Positions 9,145 through 18,096 are shown, counted from the stretch's first letter. The stretch is DNA of 64,000 nt from CAG-1031 sp964391735 (GCA_964391735.1 CAYMNF010000002.1:21646-85645), one strand, 5' to 3'. Translations and numbers: made by a program. Notes: generated by a model from the sequence alone, not told the origin.

Positions 9145-9194
9145 AAGATTAAAAAGGAGGGGTTAAGTTGTAACTACCCCTCCTTTTTAATCTT
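9145..9194. terminator. Bidirectional terminator, unit 1
   Basis: An 18-bp perfect stem (9145-9162 with 9177-9194: AAGATTAAAAAGGAGGGG and its complement) between convergent lipoprotein B1 and beta-helix copy 2. A- and T-rich arms allow termination from both sides. Repeated at 12801-12850. Confidence 0.85.
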
Positions 9195-9210
9195 TTATTA
9201 GTATGCCTTC

Positions 9211-10465
9211 TTATTCAGGCTTTGTAAAAGCATTAAAGAACCATTGCCCGTTAAGGAATATATATTGTCTTTTACTATTAGTATCAAAAAGTGTCAGCCC
9301 GTTATATAATAAATTGGTTATCATTATCTCCCGGGCTTGCATGGTAATGAGACTTAACCGTAATCATTGTACAGCCGGGGCCTTTTACCCCATTATAGTT
9401 GACAAAAGCGCAACCTGAGATTATGATATTATGTCCATTAAACAAGTCGATAACATCTGCCTTTAGAACTAAATCTTTTATAACATCAGCTTGCCCATCA
9501 AAAATACAATTGGTTATACGACTATGATTTGATGCGTGAATGGTTTCATAATTGTCAACAAGATTCCTCCCGAAATAGAACTTACAGTTATTGACATTAA
9601 CAGAACCCGTTAAACCGATGTTTTTGACGGTACACCCTCGCAGAGTTAGGGTATTGAATGACTCAGGCTGTTCTTCAAAAGGAATATCTTTATTATTCAT
9701 TATTCTTAGCTCAAAAGTAGCCCAAATCGAGAGGAAATTGGAGTCGTATGGCTCCAATTTTTTATTATCCATAGCAAAATCTTCAGCAAAAATTTCACAA
9801 TTTATAAATCGCGACATCTCAGCTGTTCCCGGAAGTCGATTACACAGTACAAAACCATCTTTGTTTGCAAAGATTCTTTCTATTTTACAATTTTCTGCAG
9901 TAAGAGAAAAATTCGATTTACCATCAATCTGTATAGTATTGACCTTGTTAGAAACTACCCTAAGATACGCTACGTATTTTTCGGTCGATGTCGGCATCAT
10001 CAAGCGACAGTTTGCTGTGAGTCTCATTTCAAAGTTATCAGACTCAATATTCTTAATATAATCGCCATCCTTCAAAAACTCTGTTAGGGTTTGGGTATAC
10101 GTCAATACATGTTTTATGGGGTTATCGGTGTCAGACGGCTTATTTATTTCAATAACACCCGATTTTATACCAAAGCTCGTCAAACAAAGTGTTTTATACG
10201 GGCGATTATCAATGGTTTCCTGATTATTACATAACAAATAAATTCCATTCGGTGTCTCATTGTCATTATTCGCACCGTTATTCTTTTCACCAAATCGGAT
10301 GGAGCCCTCATCAATCCTAAGTTCGCTCCCTTTTGGTAACACTATTTTGCTTTTTACCTCAAAATTGCCCTTTATAATATAAAGCGCAGCTCCTTTGTTA
10401 AACATGCTTTGGGTTAACTCAGGAAGGATTTCGGTTGGATTAGAGCTCAAAATCACTTTTTCTAT
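9211..10465 (-). pseudogene. Beta-helix protein copy 2, internally deleted and frameshifted
   Basis: Similar to copies 1 and 3 from its N-terminus to TVKSHYHASPGDNDNQ. There the sequence jumps straight to the last ~30 codons (LLYNGLTLFDTNSKRQYIF, then NGQWFFNAFTKPE), which lie out of frame, so translation ends at 9302 after three extra residues. Against copy 3 about 740 bp are missing; the junction is near 9313. The ATG used by copies 1 and 3 is also changed: the codon at 10465 is ATA (Ile-Glu-Lys-Val), leaving only an upstream TTG. Two independent lesions argue that this copy is dead or yields only a truncated product. Confidence 0.8.
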
Positions 10466-10563
10466 AAATTTTATTTTATGAGTTAGACATATAATTTCAT
10501 ACAAATTTTAATATTAAAATGTTTAAAGAATATTGAAAATTATTTTGTTAAAGGAAATTTTAT

Positions 10564-10571
10564 TATCTTTG
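10564..10571 (+). promoter_or_regulatory. -7 element upstream of lipoprotein A2
   Basis: TATCTTTG, the same element and position relative to the ATG as in unit 1. Confidence 0.6.
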
Positions 10572-10602
10572 TAGATATTATAAGAGTAACAACTAAAAAG
10601 AA

Positions 10603-11583
10603 ATGCGAAAAACGATTTGGAGGATATTGACTATATTGGGAGTGATACTTTTCACTGCCTGTAGTGACACTGAGCCAAAATCCACGGAAGGTAATGTGGA
10701 TGAGGTACCCCCCCCGTCTAATGATGAGGTACCCCCCCCGTCTAATCATGATATCACTATGGAAACTATGGCTCAAATTACTAAGGGAGAATGGAGCGGA
10801 ATCTATTATTACAGGCGAGTAGCTGATTATATGGAATATGATTATATTCCAGCATTAATATTTGAAAATAAAGATGGAAATTATGGCATTGGACATTGCT
10901 ATATTATACATGATGGGCCGGAAAGAGATTTAACCGATTTTTCCCTGCAAAATCACAAGGATTATGTTTATTCTTTTTATTTTTATATTGAAGGAAATAA
11001 AATCTTTTGTAAAAAGCTAAAGGGTCCCCCTCCTACTTACCCTTATTATCCCGATTTTCCACAACCTGATTCTTTCTTCTTTGAATATAAAGATGGGCTT
11101 CTGTACATGTCTTCTCCTTTATGTCATGACTTGGTTTTAGGCAAGGACAGAGCAATACCCTCTGATGCTAACGGCATTATTGTAGATGATAGTAATACAG
11201 TAAAGAATAAACTTAAAAAAGTATGGCTGCATGAAAATGGAAGAAATATACTTGACTTCTATCATCCCATACCTCGCATAATGCAGTTGAGTGCTGACTA
11301 TAATGGCAAATGTGATTTTTTAGTGGAAATCAATAATGGCTTCCAGTACTACTATACAACTTATCAATTAGAAGCTATGACGAAATTTAATTGGTATTTG
11401 TTTTGCTGGACAATTAAGGAGATTTCTGATACTAAGTTAGTGTTACGTGGTTTTATGGACGACTTCGATGATGTTTACTATGCTGTTCCCCCTGATACAC
11501 TGCCTTGTCTTTCATATCTTGATGGTTATGCAATTTGGGGCAAATGGAACGTTGGAGGGCTAAAGAGCTGGAACATAAAGTAA
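10603..11583 (+). CDS. Surface lipoprotein A2 of the tandem array
   Basis: A 326-aa paralogue of A1 with the same signal peptide and lipobox Cys20. Its linker after the lipobox holds a doubled DEVPPPSN octapeptide, encoded by a perfect 24-bp direct repeat, each copy with an eight-C run. The middle domain differs from A1 at scattered sites (for example IPALIFENKDGNYGIGH), while the 3' half from SSPLCHDL to VYYAVPP is almost unchanged. The last residues diverge again (GGLKSWNIK rather than GGGKIGSNW). This mosaic of diverged and identical stretches suggests gene conversion between units. Function unknown. Confidence 0.8.
   Translation: MRKTIWRILTILGVILFTACSDTEPKSTEGNVDEVPPPSNDEVPPPSNHDITMETMAQITKGEWSGIYYYRRVADYMEYDYIPALIFENKDGNYGIGHCYIIHDGPERDLTDFSLQNHKDYVYSFYFYIEGNKIFCKKLKGPPPTYPYYPDFPQPDSFFFEYKDGLLYMSSPLCHDLVLGKDRAIPSDANGIIVDDSNTVKNKLKKVWLHENGRNILDFYHPIPRIMQLSADYNGKCDFLVEINNGFQYYYTTYQLEAMTKFNWYLFCWTIKEISDTKLVLRGFMDDFDDVYYAVPPDTLPCLSYLDGYAIWGKWNVGGLKSWNIK
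10699..10746 (+). repeat. Two tandem 24-bp repeats with C8 tracts
   Basis: Units 10699-10722 and 10723-10746 are identical and each holds eight consecutive C. They lie in frame just after the lipobox of A2. A1 has one unit, with the C run broken by a T. Slippage at either C8 would shift the lipoprotein out of frame. Confidence 0.9.
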
Positions 11584-11714
11584 TAAATTATACCTTTTCG
11601 ATGTTTCCTGAGAGTTTACAATTTCTTGCTTCATTTTTCTAAAGATACGTTTAATCTTCTTTATGAAATTGGACATTAGGCATTAATGAAAATCACAAAG
11701 AGATGAAAATTAAG

Positions 11715-12692
11715 ATGCGGATAATATGGTCACTTTTAGCGTTGGTGATTATATCGGCTTGCAGTGACACTGAGCCCAAGTCGGGCACAAATGACGACCC
11801 GGCCTCCATGACGGGGGACGAAGATGACGACATTCCCGGGCCTTGGAATAAGGATAAACCCTTTGAGGTATCTTATGATGAACAGTCTCTGGAAACTATG
11901 TCGCAAATACTTAAAATTGCAAATAAATATTGGTGGGGGGCGTATTATTACCGAAGAGTAGCTGATTATGCTCAGTATGAGGCAATTGATTACTTAGAGT
12001 TTAAACAAACTGATGGAAATGTAGGTACGGGAAAGTTCACTCTGTATCATGTTGGACCGGAGATAGATCCGGATAATTTCGAACTTATATCTAAGAATTA
12101 TAGTATTTACTTTGATTTTTACATTGTAGAAAATAAAATATTTTGTAAAAGCAGAGAATCATACCCCTTTTATACTTTTGCAAGGGAAAATTATTTTACT
12201 TTTGAATATAAAGATGGACGTCTTTATATTTCCGCTCCATTCTGTCATGACATGGTTTTAGGCAAGGATAAAAAAATACGTTCTGATGTTAACGGAATTA
12301 TTATAAATGATAGTGAAGAAGTAAAAAATAAGCTTAAAAAAGTATGGCTTCATGAAAATGGAAGAAATATAATTGATTTATCTTATCGTCAATTAATCCA
12401 GCTGAATGCGAACTCTCCTAATGGTTATAATACTTTTACGACTATAGATTTTTTTTTATACTACTACTCAACTTACCGATTGGAACTATGTACATACGGG
12501 GCAAGAATGTATTGTTGGACCATTAAAGAGATATCTGATACTAAGTTAGTGTTACGCGGCTTTATGGACGACTTCGATGATGTATACTATGCGGTGCCTC
12601 CGGGAACGGTGCCTTATTTGCCATGGGAAAAAAATCCGAAACATGAGTATGGATGGGACGTTGGAGGGGGAAAAATCGGAACTAACTTCTAA
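11715..12692 (+). CDS. Surface lipoprotein B2 of the tandem array
   Basis: Nearly identical to B1: same signal peptide, lipobox Cys16, acidic linker and beta domain, 325 aa. The start at 11715 is preferred over the ATG at 11703, because unit 1 has ATA at the equivalent of 11703 and so only the second Met is conserved. Differences cluster in the C-terminal 30 residues (PPGTVPYLPWEKNPKHEYG). Read convergently with beta-helix copy 3 and separated from it by a duplicated terminator. Confidence 0.8.
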   Translation: MRIIWSLLALVIISACSDTEPKSGTNDDPASMTGDEDDDIPGPWNKDKPFEVSYDEQSLETMSQILKIANKYWWGAYYYRRVADYAQYEAIDYLEFKQTDGNVGTGKFTLYHVGPEIDPDNFELISKNYSIYFDFYIVENKIFCKSRESYPFYTFARENYFTFEYKDGRLYISAPFCHDMVLGKDKKIRSDVNGIIINDSEEVKNKLKKVWLHENGRNIIDLSYRQLIQLNANSPNGYNTFTTIDFFLYYYSTYRLELCTYGARMYCWTIKEISDTKLVLRGFMDDFDDVYYAVPPGTVPYLPWEKNPKHEYGWDVGGGKIGTNF

Positions 12693-12800
12693 CTGTTCAG
12701 TATGCTACTTCCTTTTTATCACAATCTAAAAGTTCCAAAATTCACAATCTTTATTTTTCATGAAAAGATTGAACTTTCTTTATGAAAAATGAATTCTTAA

Positions 12801-12850
12801 AAGATTAAAAAGGAGGGGTTAAGTTGTAACTACCCCTCCTTTTTAATCTT
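12801..12850. terminator. Bidirectional terminator, unit 2
   Basis: The same 18-bp stem as at 9145-9194 (12801-12818 with 12833-12850), between convergent B2 and beta-helix copy 3. Confidence 0.85.
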
Positions 12851-12863
12851 TTATTAGTATGCC

Positions 12864-14033
12864 TTATTTTTTAGACTCTTTAGTGAAAGTATTAAAGAAC
12901 CATTGACCGTTAAGGTAAATGTATTGTTTTTGGTTTTGAGTATCAAAAAGTGTCAGCCCATTATATAATAAATACTCCTTGTACGCATCTTCATCTTTTG
13001 GATTACTATTTCCCGTTCCTTGCTGTGACGGCACCTGAGGTAGGATTTGGCATAAGTCAGTATTCCTTCCTTTTGATACATTGCCTGAGCAAAATGTCAG
13101 AACATTTTCAGGCATCACCGCATTAATCGGATAACGAGACCCAAATATCTCACTGCCTATAGCCTGATTGTTGTCAAATCGTACTACTCCCCACAAAATT
13201 AATTCCTCATTACCCGGATACAAACTCCAAACTTTTCCTTCATTGGAGTTATTATTTAGTACAAGGTTTTCAATTTTGGCACCCTTAAGTATGCACATAT
13301 TTTCTGGAATACTTCCTGGAGAATGTAACTGATCCCTTAGAATGTTCCCCTCAACAACAAAATTGTGTACCTTATTTTTGATATCCTCAGGGTTATTTGC
13401 GTCTTCTCTCGTTATCTTTATAGTTTTAGCGTTTGCAGGGATAAATACCAAACTATCGTTCACACAACCGAAATTATTGCGGACAATCATAAAGTCGGTG
13501 TATCTTAGACAATAGACAAAAGATCTTGCTAATGGCATATTTATATAGTTATTCTCTATCACAGTAAAATGTCTATTCAGTGACCGAACTTGCTTGAAAG
13601 AATCAATTGCTTCATTCCATACCTCAATCGCATTTCCCGTGAACTTAGGAAGATCAAAACAGCAGTTGCGTATTATAGCTCCGTTTTGAGGTCCAACAGT
13701 ATCACTCAAAACATTTTGGTTATCATTATCTCCCGAGATAGCATGGTAATGAGACTTAACCGTAATCATTGTACTGCCGGGGGCTTCTCCCTCATTATAG
13801 TTGACAAAAGCGCAACCTGAGATTATGATATTATGTCCATTAAACAANNNNNNNNNNNNNNNNNNNNNNNNNNNNNNNNNNNNNNNNNNNNNNNNNNNNN
13901 NNNNNNNNNNNNNNNNNNNNNNNNNNNNNNNNNNNNNNNNNNNNNNNCCCTTTATAATATAAAGCGCAGCTCCTTTGTTAAACATGCTTTGGGTTAACTC
14001 AGTTCTTGATGCAGAAATAATCACAGTGTCCAT
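12864..14033 (-). CDS. Beta-helix protein, copy 3 (contains an assembly gap)
   Basis: The N-terminus MDTVIISASRTELTQSMFN aligns with copy 1 and supports its start. The C-terminal two-thirds match copy 1 (AIIRNCCFDLPKFTGNAIEVWN, VEGNILRDQ, VVRFDNNQAIGSEIF, NGQWFFNTF). A 100-N gap removes the middle. The flanks of the gap match copy 2 at 9445 and 10368, so about 922 bp should lie here; 922 and 100 are both 1 modulo 3, which explains why the frame appears open across the Ns. The full protein would then be about 663 aa. The first ~10 codons and everything upstream differ from the other copies, so the array's right edge lies here. Confidence 0.7.
   Translation of the reverse strand: MDTVIISASRTELTQSMFNKGAALYIIKXXXXXXXXXXXXXXXXXXXXXXXXXXXXXXXXXXLFNGHNIIISGCAFVNYNEGEAPGSTMITVKSHYHAISGDNDNQNVLSDTVGPQNGAIIRNCCFDLPKFTGNAIEVWNEAIDSFKQVRSLNRHFTVIENNYINMPLARSFVYCLRYTDFMIVRNNFGCVNDSLVFIPANAKTIKITREDANNPEDIKNKVHNFVVEGNILRDQLHSPGSIPENMCILKGAKIENLVLNNNSNEGKVWSLYPGNEELILWGVVRFDNNQAIGSEIFGSRYPINAVMPENVLTFCSGNVSKGRNTDLCQILPQVPSQQGTGNSNPKDEDAYKEYLLYNGLTLFDTQNQKQYIYLNGQWFFNTFTKESKK
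13848..13947. other. Assembly gap of 100 N in beta-helix copy 3
   Basis: Exactly 100 N. The gap sits where copies 2 and 3 are near-identical, as expected when a repeat breaks assembly. Comparison with copy 2 predicts about 922 bp of real sequence. Confidence 0.95.
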
Positions 14034-14052
14034 TCCAAATAAAATTTATTAG

Positions 14053-14148
14053 ATGAAAAACTTTGTTTACTATTTATTAGTAACAATTTTGTTCGCATGT
14101 TTGTTAACTGATATTTTACATTTACTAAAGATCCTTTCTTTATGTTAG
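14053..14148 (+). pseudogene. Lipoprotein signal-peptide stub (31 aa)
   Basis: ATG at 14053 opens a 31-codon frame: MKNFVYYLLVTILFACLLTD and 11 more residues, then TAG. It reads as a lipoprotein signal with lipobox ILFAC and no mature part. It lies divergently beside beta-helix copy 3, where an A-type lipoprotein would stand in the repeat unit, so it may be a decayed array member. Chance cannot be excluded. Confidence 0.4.
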
Positions 14149-14161
14149 GGTGTGACGGTAG

Positions 14162-14192
14162 TTTGACATGCGGGTATTTTTTGTTATTTTTG
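14162..14192 (+). promoter_or_regulatory. Promoter of the glycan operon
   Basis: TTTG (14162-14165), 19-nt spacer, TATTTTTG (14185-14192). The ATG of the first gene is only 7 nt after the -7 box, so the transcript should be leaderless or nearly so. Confidence 0.8.
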
Positions 14193-14198
14193 CGGGGT

Positions 14199-15200
14199 AT
14201 GAAAGTATCGGTTATTGTTCCAACCTACAATCAAGAACAGTATATTAGGCGGGCCCTTGCAGGCATCCTGGGCCAAAAGCGCGACTTTGACCTGGAGGTG
14301 ATTGTGGGGGACGATGCCTCAACCGATAACACGGGGCGCATAGTGCAGGAGATGGCACAACGACACCCTGAGATTGTATATGTACCCCGTGAAAAGAATC
14401 TTGGACTTCAGAAAAATTATTTTGACTGTATAGAGCGGGCCCGGGGTGAGTATCTTGCCGACTGCGGGGGAGATGACGAATGGACGGCTCCCGACAAACT
14501 GATGCGTCAGGTTGCTTTGCTTGACGGCAACCCCGACATGGCTATTGTGCACACGGGGTGGAAGTATCGCGATGAACCTACCGGCAAGTTTCTGCCGTCA
14601 GAACCTTCACGCGCAAAATGGCCGCAACTGAAGGCTCGGTGCGAGCCCGGCGAACTTTTTATGCCGTTGCTGACACGCAAGCCTACCCCTTTGATGCACC
14701 TTTGCACGGCCGTGTGGCGCCGGGACCTGTTTATGAAGGAGTACCGGGCCGACCCCAATCTTTTCCTCAACAGCGCTTTCGGGATTGAGGATGTACAAAT
14801 CGAGGTGAGTATGGCACGCCGTGGGGCCGTGGGGTATATCCCCGAGGTTACAATGGCATACAGCATAGGGAAAAAATCAATATCCTCACCTGAAGTGTCC
14901 CAAAAGATGTGGCGATACCTCAACGGCACCTTGCAGCTTTTTGCATATATGGCGAAAAAATATGATGTTGATGCCGAGGTGATGAGGCAAACCTATATTC
15001 AGCGCCTTGACATTATGTTCGGGCTATCCCTGCAACTTTCTGACAACGGGTTGATGAAGCAAACCGTTGAAAGAGCGTCTGCCTTGGGTCTGCCGCTGCT
15101 GCCGAAATGGAAAGCCATGGTTGGGGTAATCGGCATCCCCGGGGGCGCATGGACTTATCGAACTGCGCACCAATTCATTAGCAAATTAAAGCGGTTGTAA
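14199..15200 (+). CDS. Family 2 glycosyltransferase
   Basis: Transfers a sugar from an activated donor to a growing glycan on the inner face of the membrane. The ATG at 14199 starts MKVSVIVPTYNQEQYIRRAL, the GT2 beginning; a longer reading frame from 14142 has no such fit. The GT-A fold shows VIVGDDASTDNT, ADCGGDDEW (the metal-binding acidic motif, near residue 90) and a later FGIEDVQIEVSMARRG stretch carrying the likely catalytic acid. 333 aa. First gene of a three-gene operon; the next starts 3 nt after its stop. Product unknown, probably a surface polysaccharide or exopolysaccharide. Confidence 0.88.
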   Translation: MKVSVIVPTYNQEQYIRRALAGILGQKRDFDLEVIVGDDASTDNTGRIVQEMAQRHPEIVYVPREKNLGLQKNYFDCIERARGEYLADCGGDDEWTAPDKLMRQVALLDGNPDMAIVHTGWKYRDEPTGKFLPSEPSRAKWPQLKARCEPGELFMPLLTRKPTPLMHLCTAVWRRDLFMKEYRADPNLFLNSAFGIEDVQIEVSMARRGAVGYIPEVTMAYSIGKKSISSPEVSQKMWRYLNGTLQLFAYMAKKYDVDAEVMRQTYIQRLDIMFGLSLQLSDNGLMKQTVERASALGLPLLPKWKAMVGVIGIPGGAWTYRTAHQFISKLKRL

Positions 15201-15203
15201 ACA

Positions 15204-16631
15204 ATGGAGGGGCGCGCCGGCAATACCCGCACGGGAAAAGTTCTGAAGACCATGGGTATCTTCAGCAGCGTTCAGTTTGTGACCTTAGCATCGGGGATTG
15301 CACGCACCAAACTGGTGGCAATATGGATAGGAACCGTTGGTGTGGGCCTGTTCGGCATATATAACTCGGCCATAGACCTAATCAGCACGTTGGCACTGTT
15401 AGGGATCGGGACAAGTGCTGTGCGCAATATCGCAATGAACAGTTCAACTGACAGGGTTGCCGAGACAATAGCGGTGGTTCGCCGCTGGGGTTGTTTTCTG
15501 GGATTGCTTGGCACCTTGGTGATGATAGCATTTTCCCCCCTTCTCAGCAAATATATTTTTGGAGACACCAATCACATCTGGGCTTTTGCGGTACTGGGCC
15601 CGTGCATATTCCTAAACGGTGTGAATGCTTCCCAGACCGCTACCATGCAGGGAACGGGCCAACTCAAAAACCTTGCACGCGCCACCATGTCGGGCCTGGT
15701 AGTGGGGGTATTGTTGTCCATCCCTCTATTCTATATATTCGGGACCACCGGCATTCCGCCGTCAATATTGATTTGCTCAGTATGCACCGTTGTGTCGGCA
15801 AGGATATTTGGTAAGTATCCTAAGTTCACTCAACATCTGTCTCTGAAACGGGTGTGGCGACAAGGAAATGACTTTGTACGGTTGGGATTCTTCATGATGC
15901 TGAGTCAGGTTCTTACCTTGGGGGCGACATTCCTTTTCCTTGCGTGGCTTACCAACCATTCGGGCACCGAGGATACAGGACGTTTTCAGGCCGGCTTCAC
16001 CCTCTTTAACCGATATGTGGGGTTGGTATTTACCGCCCTGTCAGTTGAGTTTTATCCCCGTCTGGCAGCCCAGCGATGCAGCTGCAGACGCATGTCTGTT
16101 ATAACCTCGCATGAGTTAATGCTGATTTGCGCTGTCCTGCTTCCCTTGTTAACCTGTTTTGCCGCCGCCGTACCCCTTGTTGTGCGTCTGTTGTACTCAA
16201 AGGCCTTTCTTGGTATAGTCCCCTTTGTAACCATTGCCTTGGCCGGGACGGTGTTGAGGGCTGTCAGTTGGTGCATGGGCTTCTCGATGATAGCTCGTGG
16301 CCATGGCCGCATAATGCTGCTGACCGAGGGGACAAGTGCGCTGCTGTATCTGGGATTGAACATTGTCGGCTGGATATGGGGCGGGCTGATAGGTGTCGGG
16401 ATTGCATACATCATCTGGTATCTTTTATATACCCTGATGATTGCATACATATACATCAAGATTTACCGGCAGAAACTTAGCGAAAGGGTTGTTTGGTTGA
16501 GCTTGGCAACATTCCTGATAGTCGCTCTCTCATCATTGTTTGCCCTAATCAGCCTATGGTGGATCTCCCTGATAATCACATTACCGGCATCTCTACCCTT
16601 GATAGCAATACTTTATAAACTGAAAAAGTGA
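15204..16631 (+). CDS. Wzx-like polysaccharide flippase
   Basis: A 475-aa integral membrane protein with about 12-14 hydrophobic segments and the MATE/MOP-superfamily opening (KTMGIFSSVQFVTLASGIARTK, GLFGIYNSAIDLISTLALLG). It resembles WzxE/O-antigen translocases, which flip undecaprenyl-linked glycans across the inner membrane. It starts 3 nt after the first glycosyltransferase and its stop overlaps the GTG start of the second. The setting supports assembly of a lipid-linked oligosaccharide. No polymerase (Wzy) or ligase is seen, so the locus is small or incomplete here. Confidence 0.85.
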   Translation: MEGRAGNTRTGKVLKTMGIFSSVQFVTLASGIARTKLVAIWIGTVGVGLFGIYNSAIDLISTLALLGIGTSAVRNIAMNSSTDRVAETIAVVRRWGCFLGLLGTLVMIAFSPLLSKYIFGDTNHIWAFAVLGPCIFLNGVNASQTATMQGTGQLKNLARATMSGLVVGVLLSIPLFYIFGTTGIPPSILICSVCTVVSARIFGKYPKFTQHLSLKRVWRQGNDFVRLGFFMMLSQVLTLGATFLFLAWLTNHSGTEDTGRFQAGFTLFNRYVGLVFTALSVEFYPRLAAQRCSCRRMSVITSHELMLICAVLLPLLTCFAAAVPLVVRLLYSKAFLGIVPFVTIALAGTVLRAVSWCMGFSMIARGHGRIMLLTEGTSALLYLGLNIVGWIWGGLIGVGIAYIIWYLLYTLMIAYIYIKIYRQKLSERVVWLSLATFLIVALSSLFALISLWWISLIITLPASLPLIAILYKLKK

Positions 16632-17482
16632 CACACCATAAACAGCAAACACTCCCCACCCTGACTGTCTGCATTCCCACCTACGGTCCTGAAGGCATCC
16701 AGGATGTTGCCAAACAGAAATTGCCGATGGGCGATGGAATCGATTATGTTGTATCCTGGCAAGAGGGAGGCGATGGTGAGATACCAAAAGCCCTGCTTAG
16801 CCGGCCGGATATCCATATCTTCAAGCTGAAAGGGAAAGGTGTCAGTGCCAACCGCAATAACGCCATGCGCCATGCACGTGGAGAGGTACTGATGATAGCC
16901 GATGACGATATTGACTACAAACCGGAGTGGTTGCAAACCGTGCGTGAAAGTTTTGCACTGCATCCTGAGGCCCAGTTTATCCTATTCCAGATGCAAAGTC
17001 TGGTACAGAAAGACTATCCGTGCAAAGTACCGACAAGGATAACCAAAAAACTGCCAAAAGGGCATTATGCGACATCATGTGAGTTATCCATTCGCCGCAG
17101 TGTTTTTGAACGGGGAATAATGTTTGATGACCGTTTCGGCATCAATGCTCCTAAATTTACTTTGGGCGAGGATTCTTTGCTGGTTATCCAAATGATGCGC
17201 ATGGGCATTGAAGGGCGTTACGAACCCAAAATAGTATGTTTCAACAACGACACCACAAGCGGGCAGCGCACCTTCAAGGACCCACGGCAATCTCGCTCAA
17301 CGGGTGTGCTGATAACATGGGAAAAACCGGTAACAGGTATACCCCGGATTTTGCTTAAAGCAATACGCATGCAGCGTGCCCGACAAGGGAACTTTTTTGC
17401 TGTGCTGTTTCACATGTTGCAAGGGGCGGCTTGGGGATACACGCACCAACCCCCGTGGAGGAAAAGAAAAATAAAGGATTAA
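16628..17482 (+). CDS. Family 2 glycosyltransferase
   Basis: GT-A family 2 enzyme, 284 aa. It begins at a GTG that overlaps the flippase stop (GTGA), the only start upstream of the conserved TLTVCIPTYGPEG opening. MIADDDIDYKPEWL (residues ~97-110) is the acidic metal-binding motif, preceded by GVSANRNNAMRHARGE, which contacts the nucleotide-sugar. TLGEDSLLVIQMMRMG near residue 182 is a likely acceptor-site/base motif. It shares the operon with the flippase and the first transferase. Confidence 0.85.
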   Translation: MTHHKQQTLPTLTVCIPTYGPEGIQDVAKQKLPMGDGIDYVVSWQEGGDGEIPKALLSRPDIHIFKLKGKGVSANRNNAMRHARGEVLMIADDDIDYKPEWLQTVRESFALHPEAQFILFQMQSLVQKDYPCKVPTRITKKLPKGHYATSCELSIRRSVFERGIMFDDRFGINAPKFTLGEDSLLVIQMMRMGIEGRYEPKIVCFNNDTTSGQRTFKDPRQSRSTGVLITWEKPVTGIPRILLKAIRMQRARQGNFFAVLFHMLQGAAWGYTHQPPWRKRKIKD

Positions 17483-17529
17483 AACCCTGAAAACCAATCA
17501 AGTAATTATATTTAAAAAAGATATTTTCA

Positions 17530-18096
17530 ATGCGAAAAGATTTCGGAAACAAACCCTGGACATACCCCCAGCCGGTATTTATTGTCGCAGCATACGATAC
17601 TGACGGCAACCCCAATGCCATGAATGCCGCATGGGCCGGCATTGACTATGATGACAGAATAAATCTGTGTCTGTCTGCCGGACACAAAACAACACACAAC
17701 ATCTTGCGCACCCGGGCCTTCACGGTGAGCATGGGTACCGTCGGCCAAATGGTAGAGTGCGACTTTGTGGGGATAACCTCCGGCAATAAGGACTCCGACA
17801 AGATGAAGAAAACCGGTTGGCACATCATAAAAAGCAACCATGTCAATGCCCCTATCATTGAGGAACTGCCAATGACGGTAGAGTGTGAGCTGGTGAGCTA
17901 TGACGTTGATTCATGCCACCTTGTCGGCAAAATCATCAATGTCAGCGCCGATGAAAGTATCCTCGGTTCGGACGGTAAAATTGATGTCAACAAATTGCAG
18001 CCCATTACCTTTGACCCGGTGCATAACGCCTACCATATTATTGGCGAGAAGGTCGGCAATGCGTTCCGTGACGGACTACAATTGAAAAACAAATGA
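17530..18096 (+). CDS. Flavin reductase-like (flavoredoxin) FMN protein
   Basis: A 188-aa member of the flavin reductase/flavoredoxin split-barrel family. It opens with GNKPWTYPQPVFIVAAYD and PNAMNAAWAGIDYD, the FMN-binding face, then HKTTHNILRTRAFTVSM. Such proteins reduce FMN or carry electrons with bound FMN in the cytoplasm; the partner cannot be read from sequence. Its stop overlaps the next gene's ATG (ATGA), so it is translated with the amidohydrolase. A weak -7 box may lie in the 47 bp after the glycosyltransferase. Confidence 0.85.
   Translation: MRKDFGNKPWTYPQPVFIVAAYDTDGNPNAMNAAWAGIDYDDRINLCLSAGHKTTHNILRTRAFTVSMGTVGQMVECDFVGITSGNKDSDKMKKTGWHIIKSNHVNAPIIEELPMTVECELVSYDVDSCHLVGKIINVSADESILGSDGKIDVNKLQPITFDPVHNAYHIIGEKVGNAFRDGLQLKNK

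Noticed and set aside
12864..14033. Beta-helix copy 3 as a genuine 389-aa protein
   Set aside because: The frame is open only because 100 N happens to keep phase; the real gene should be about 820 bp longer.
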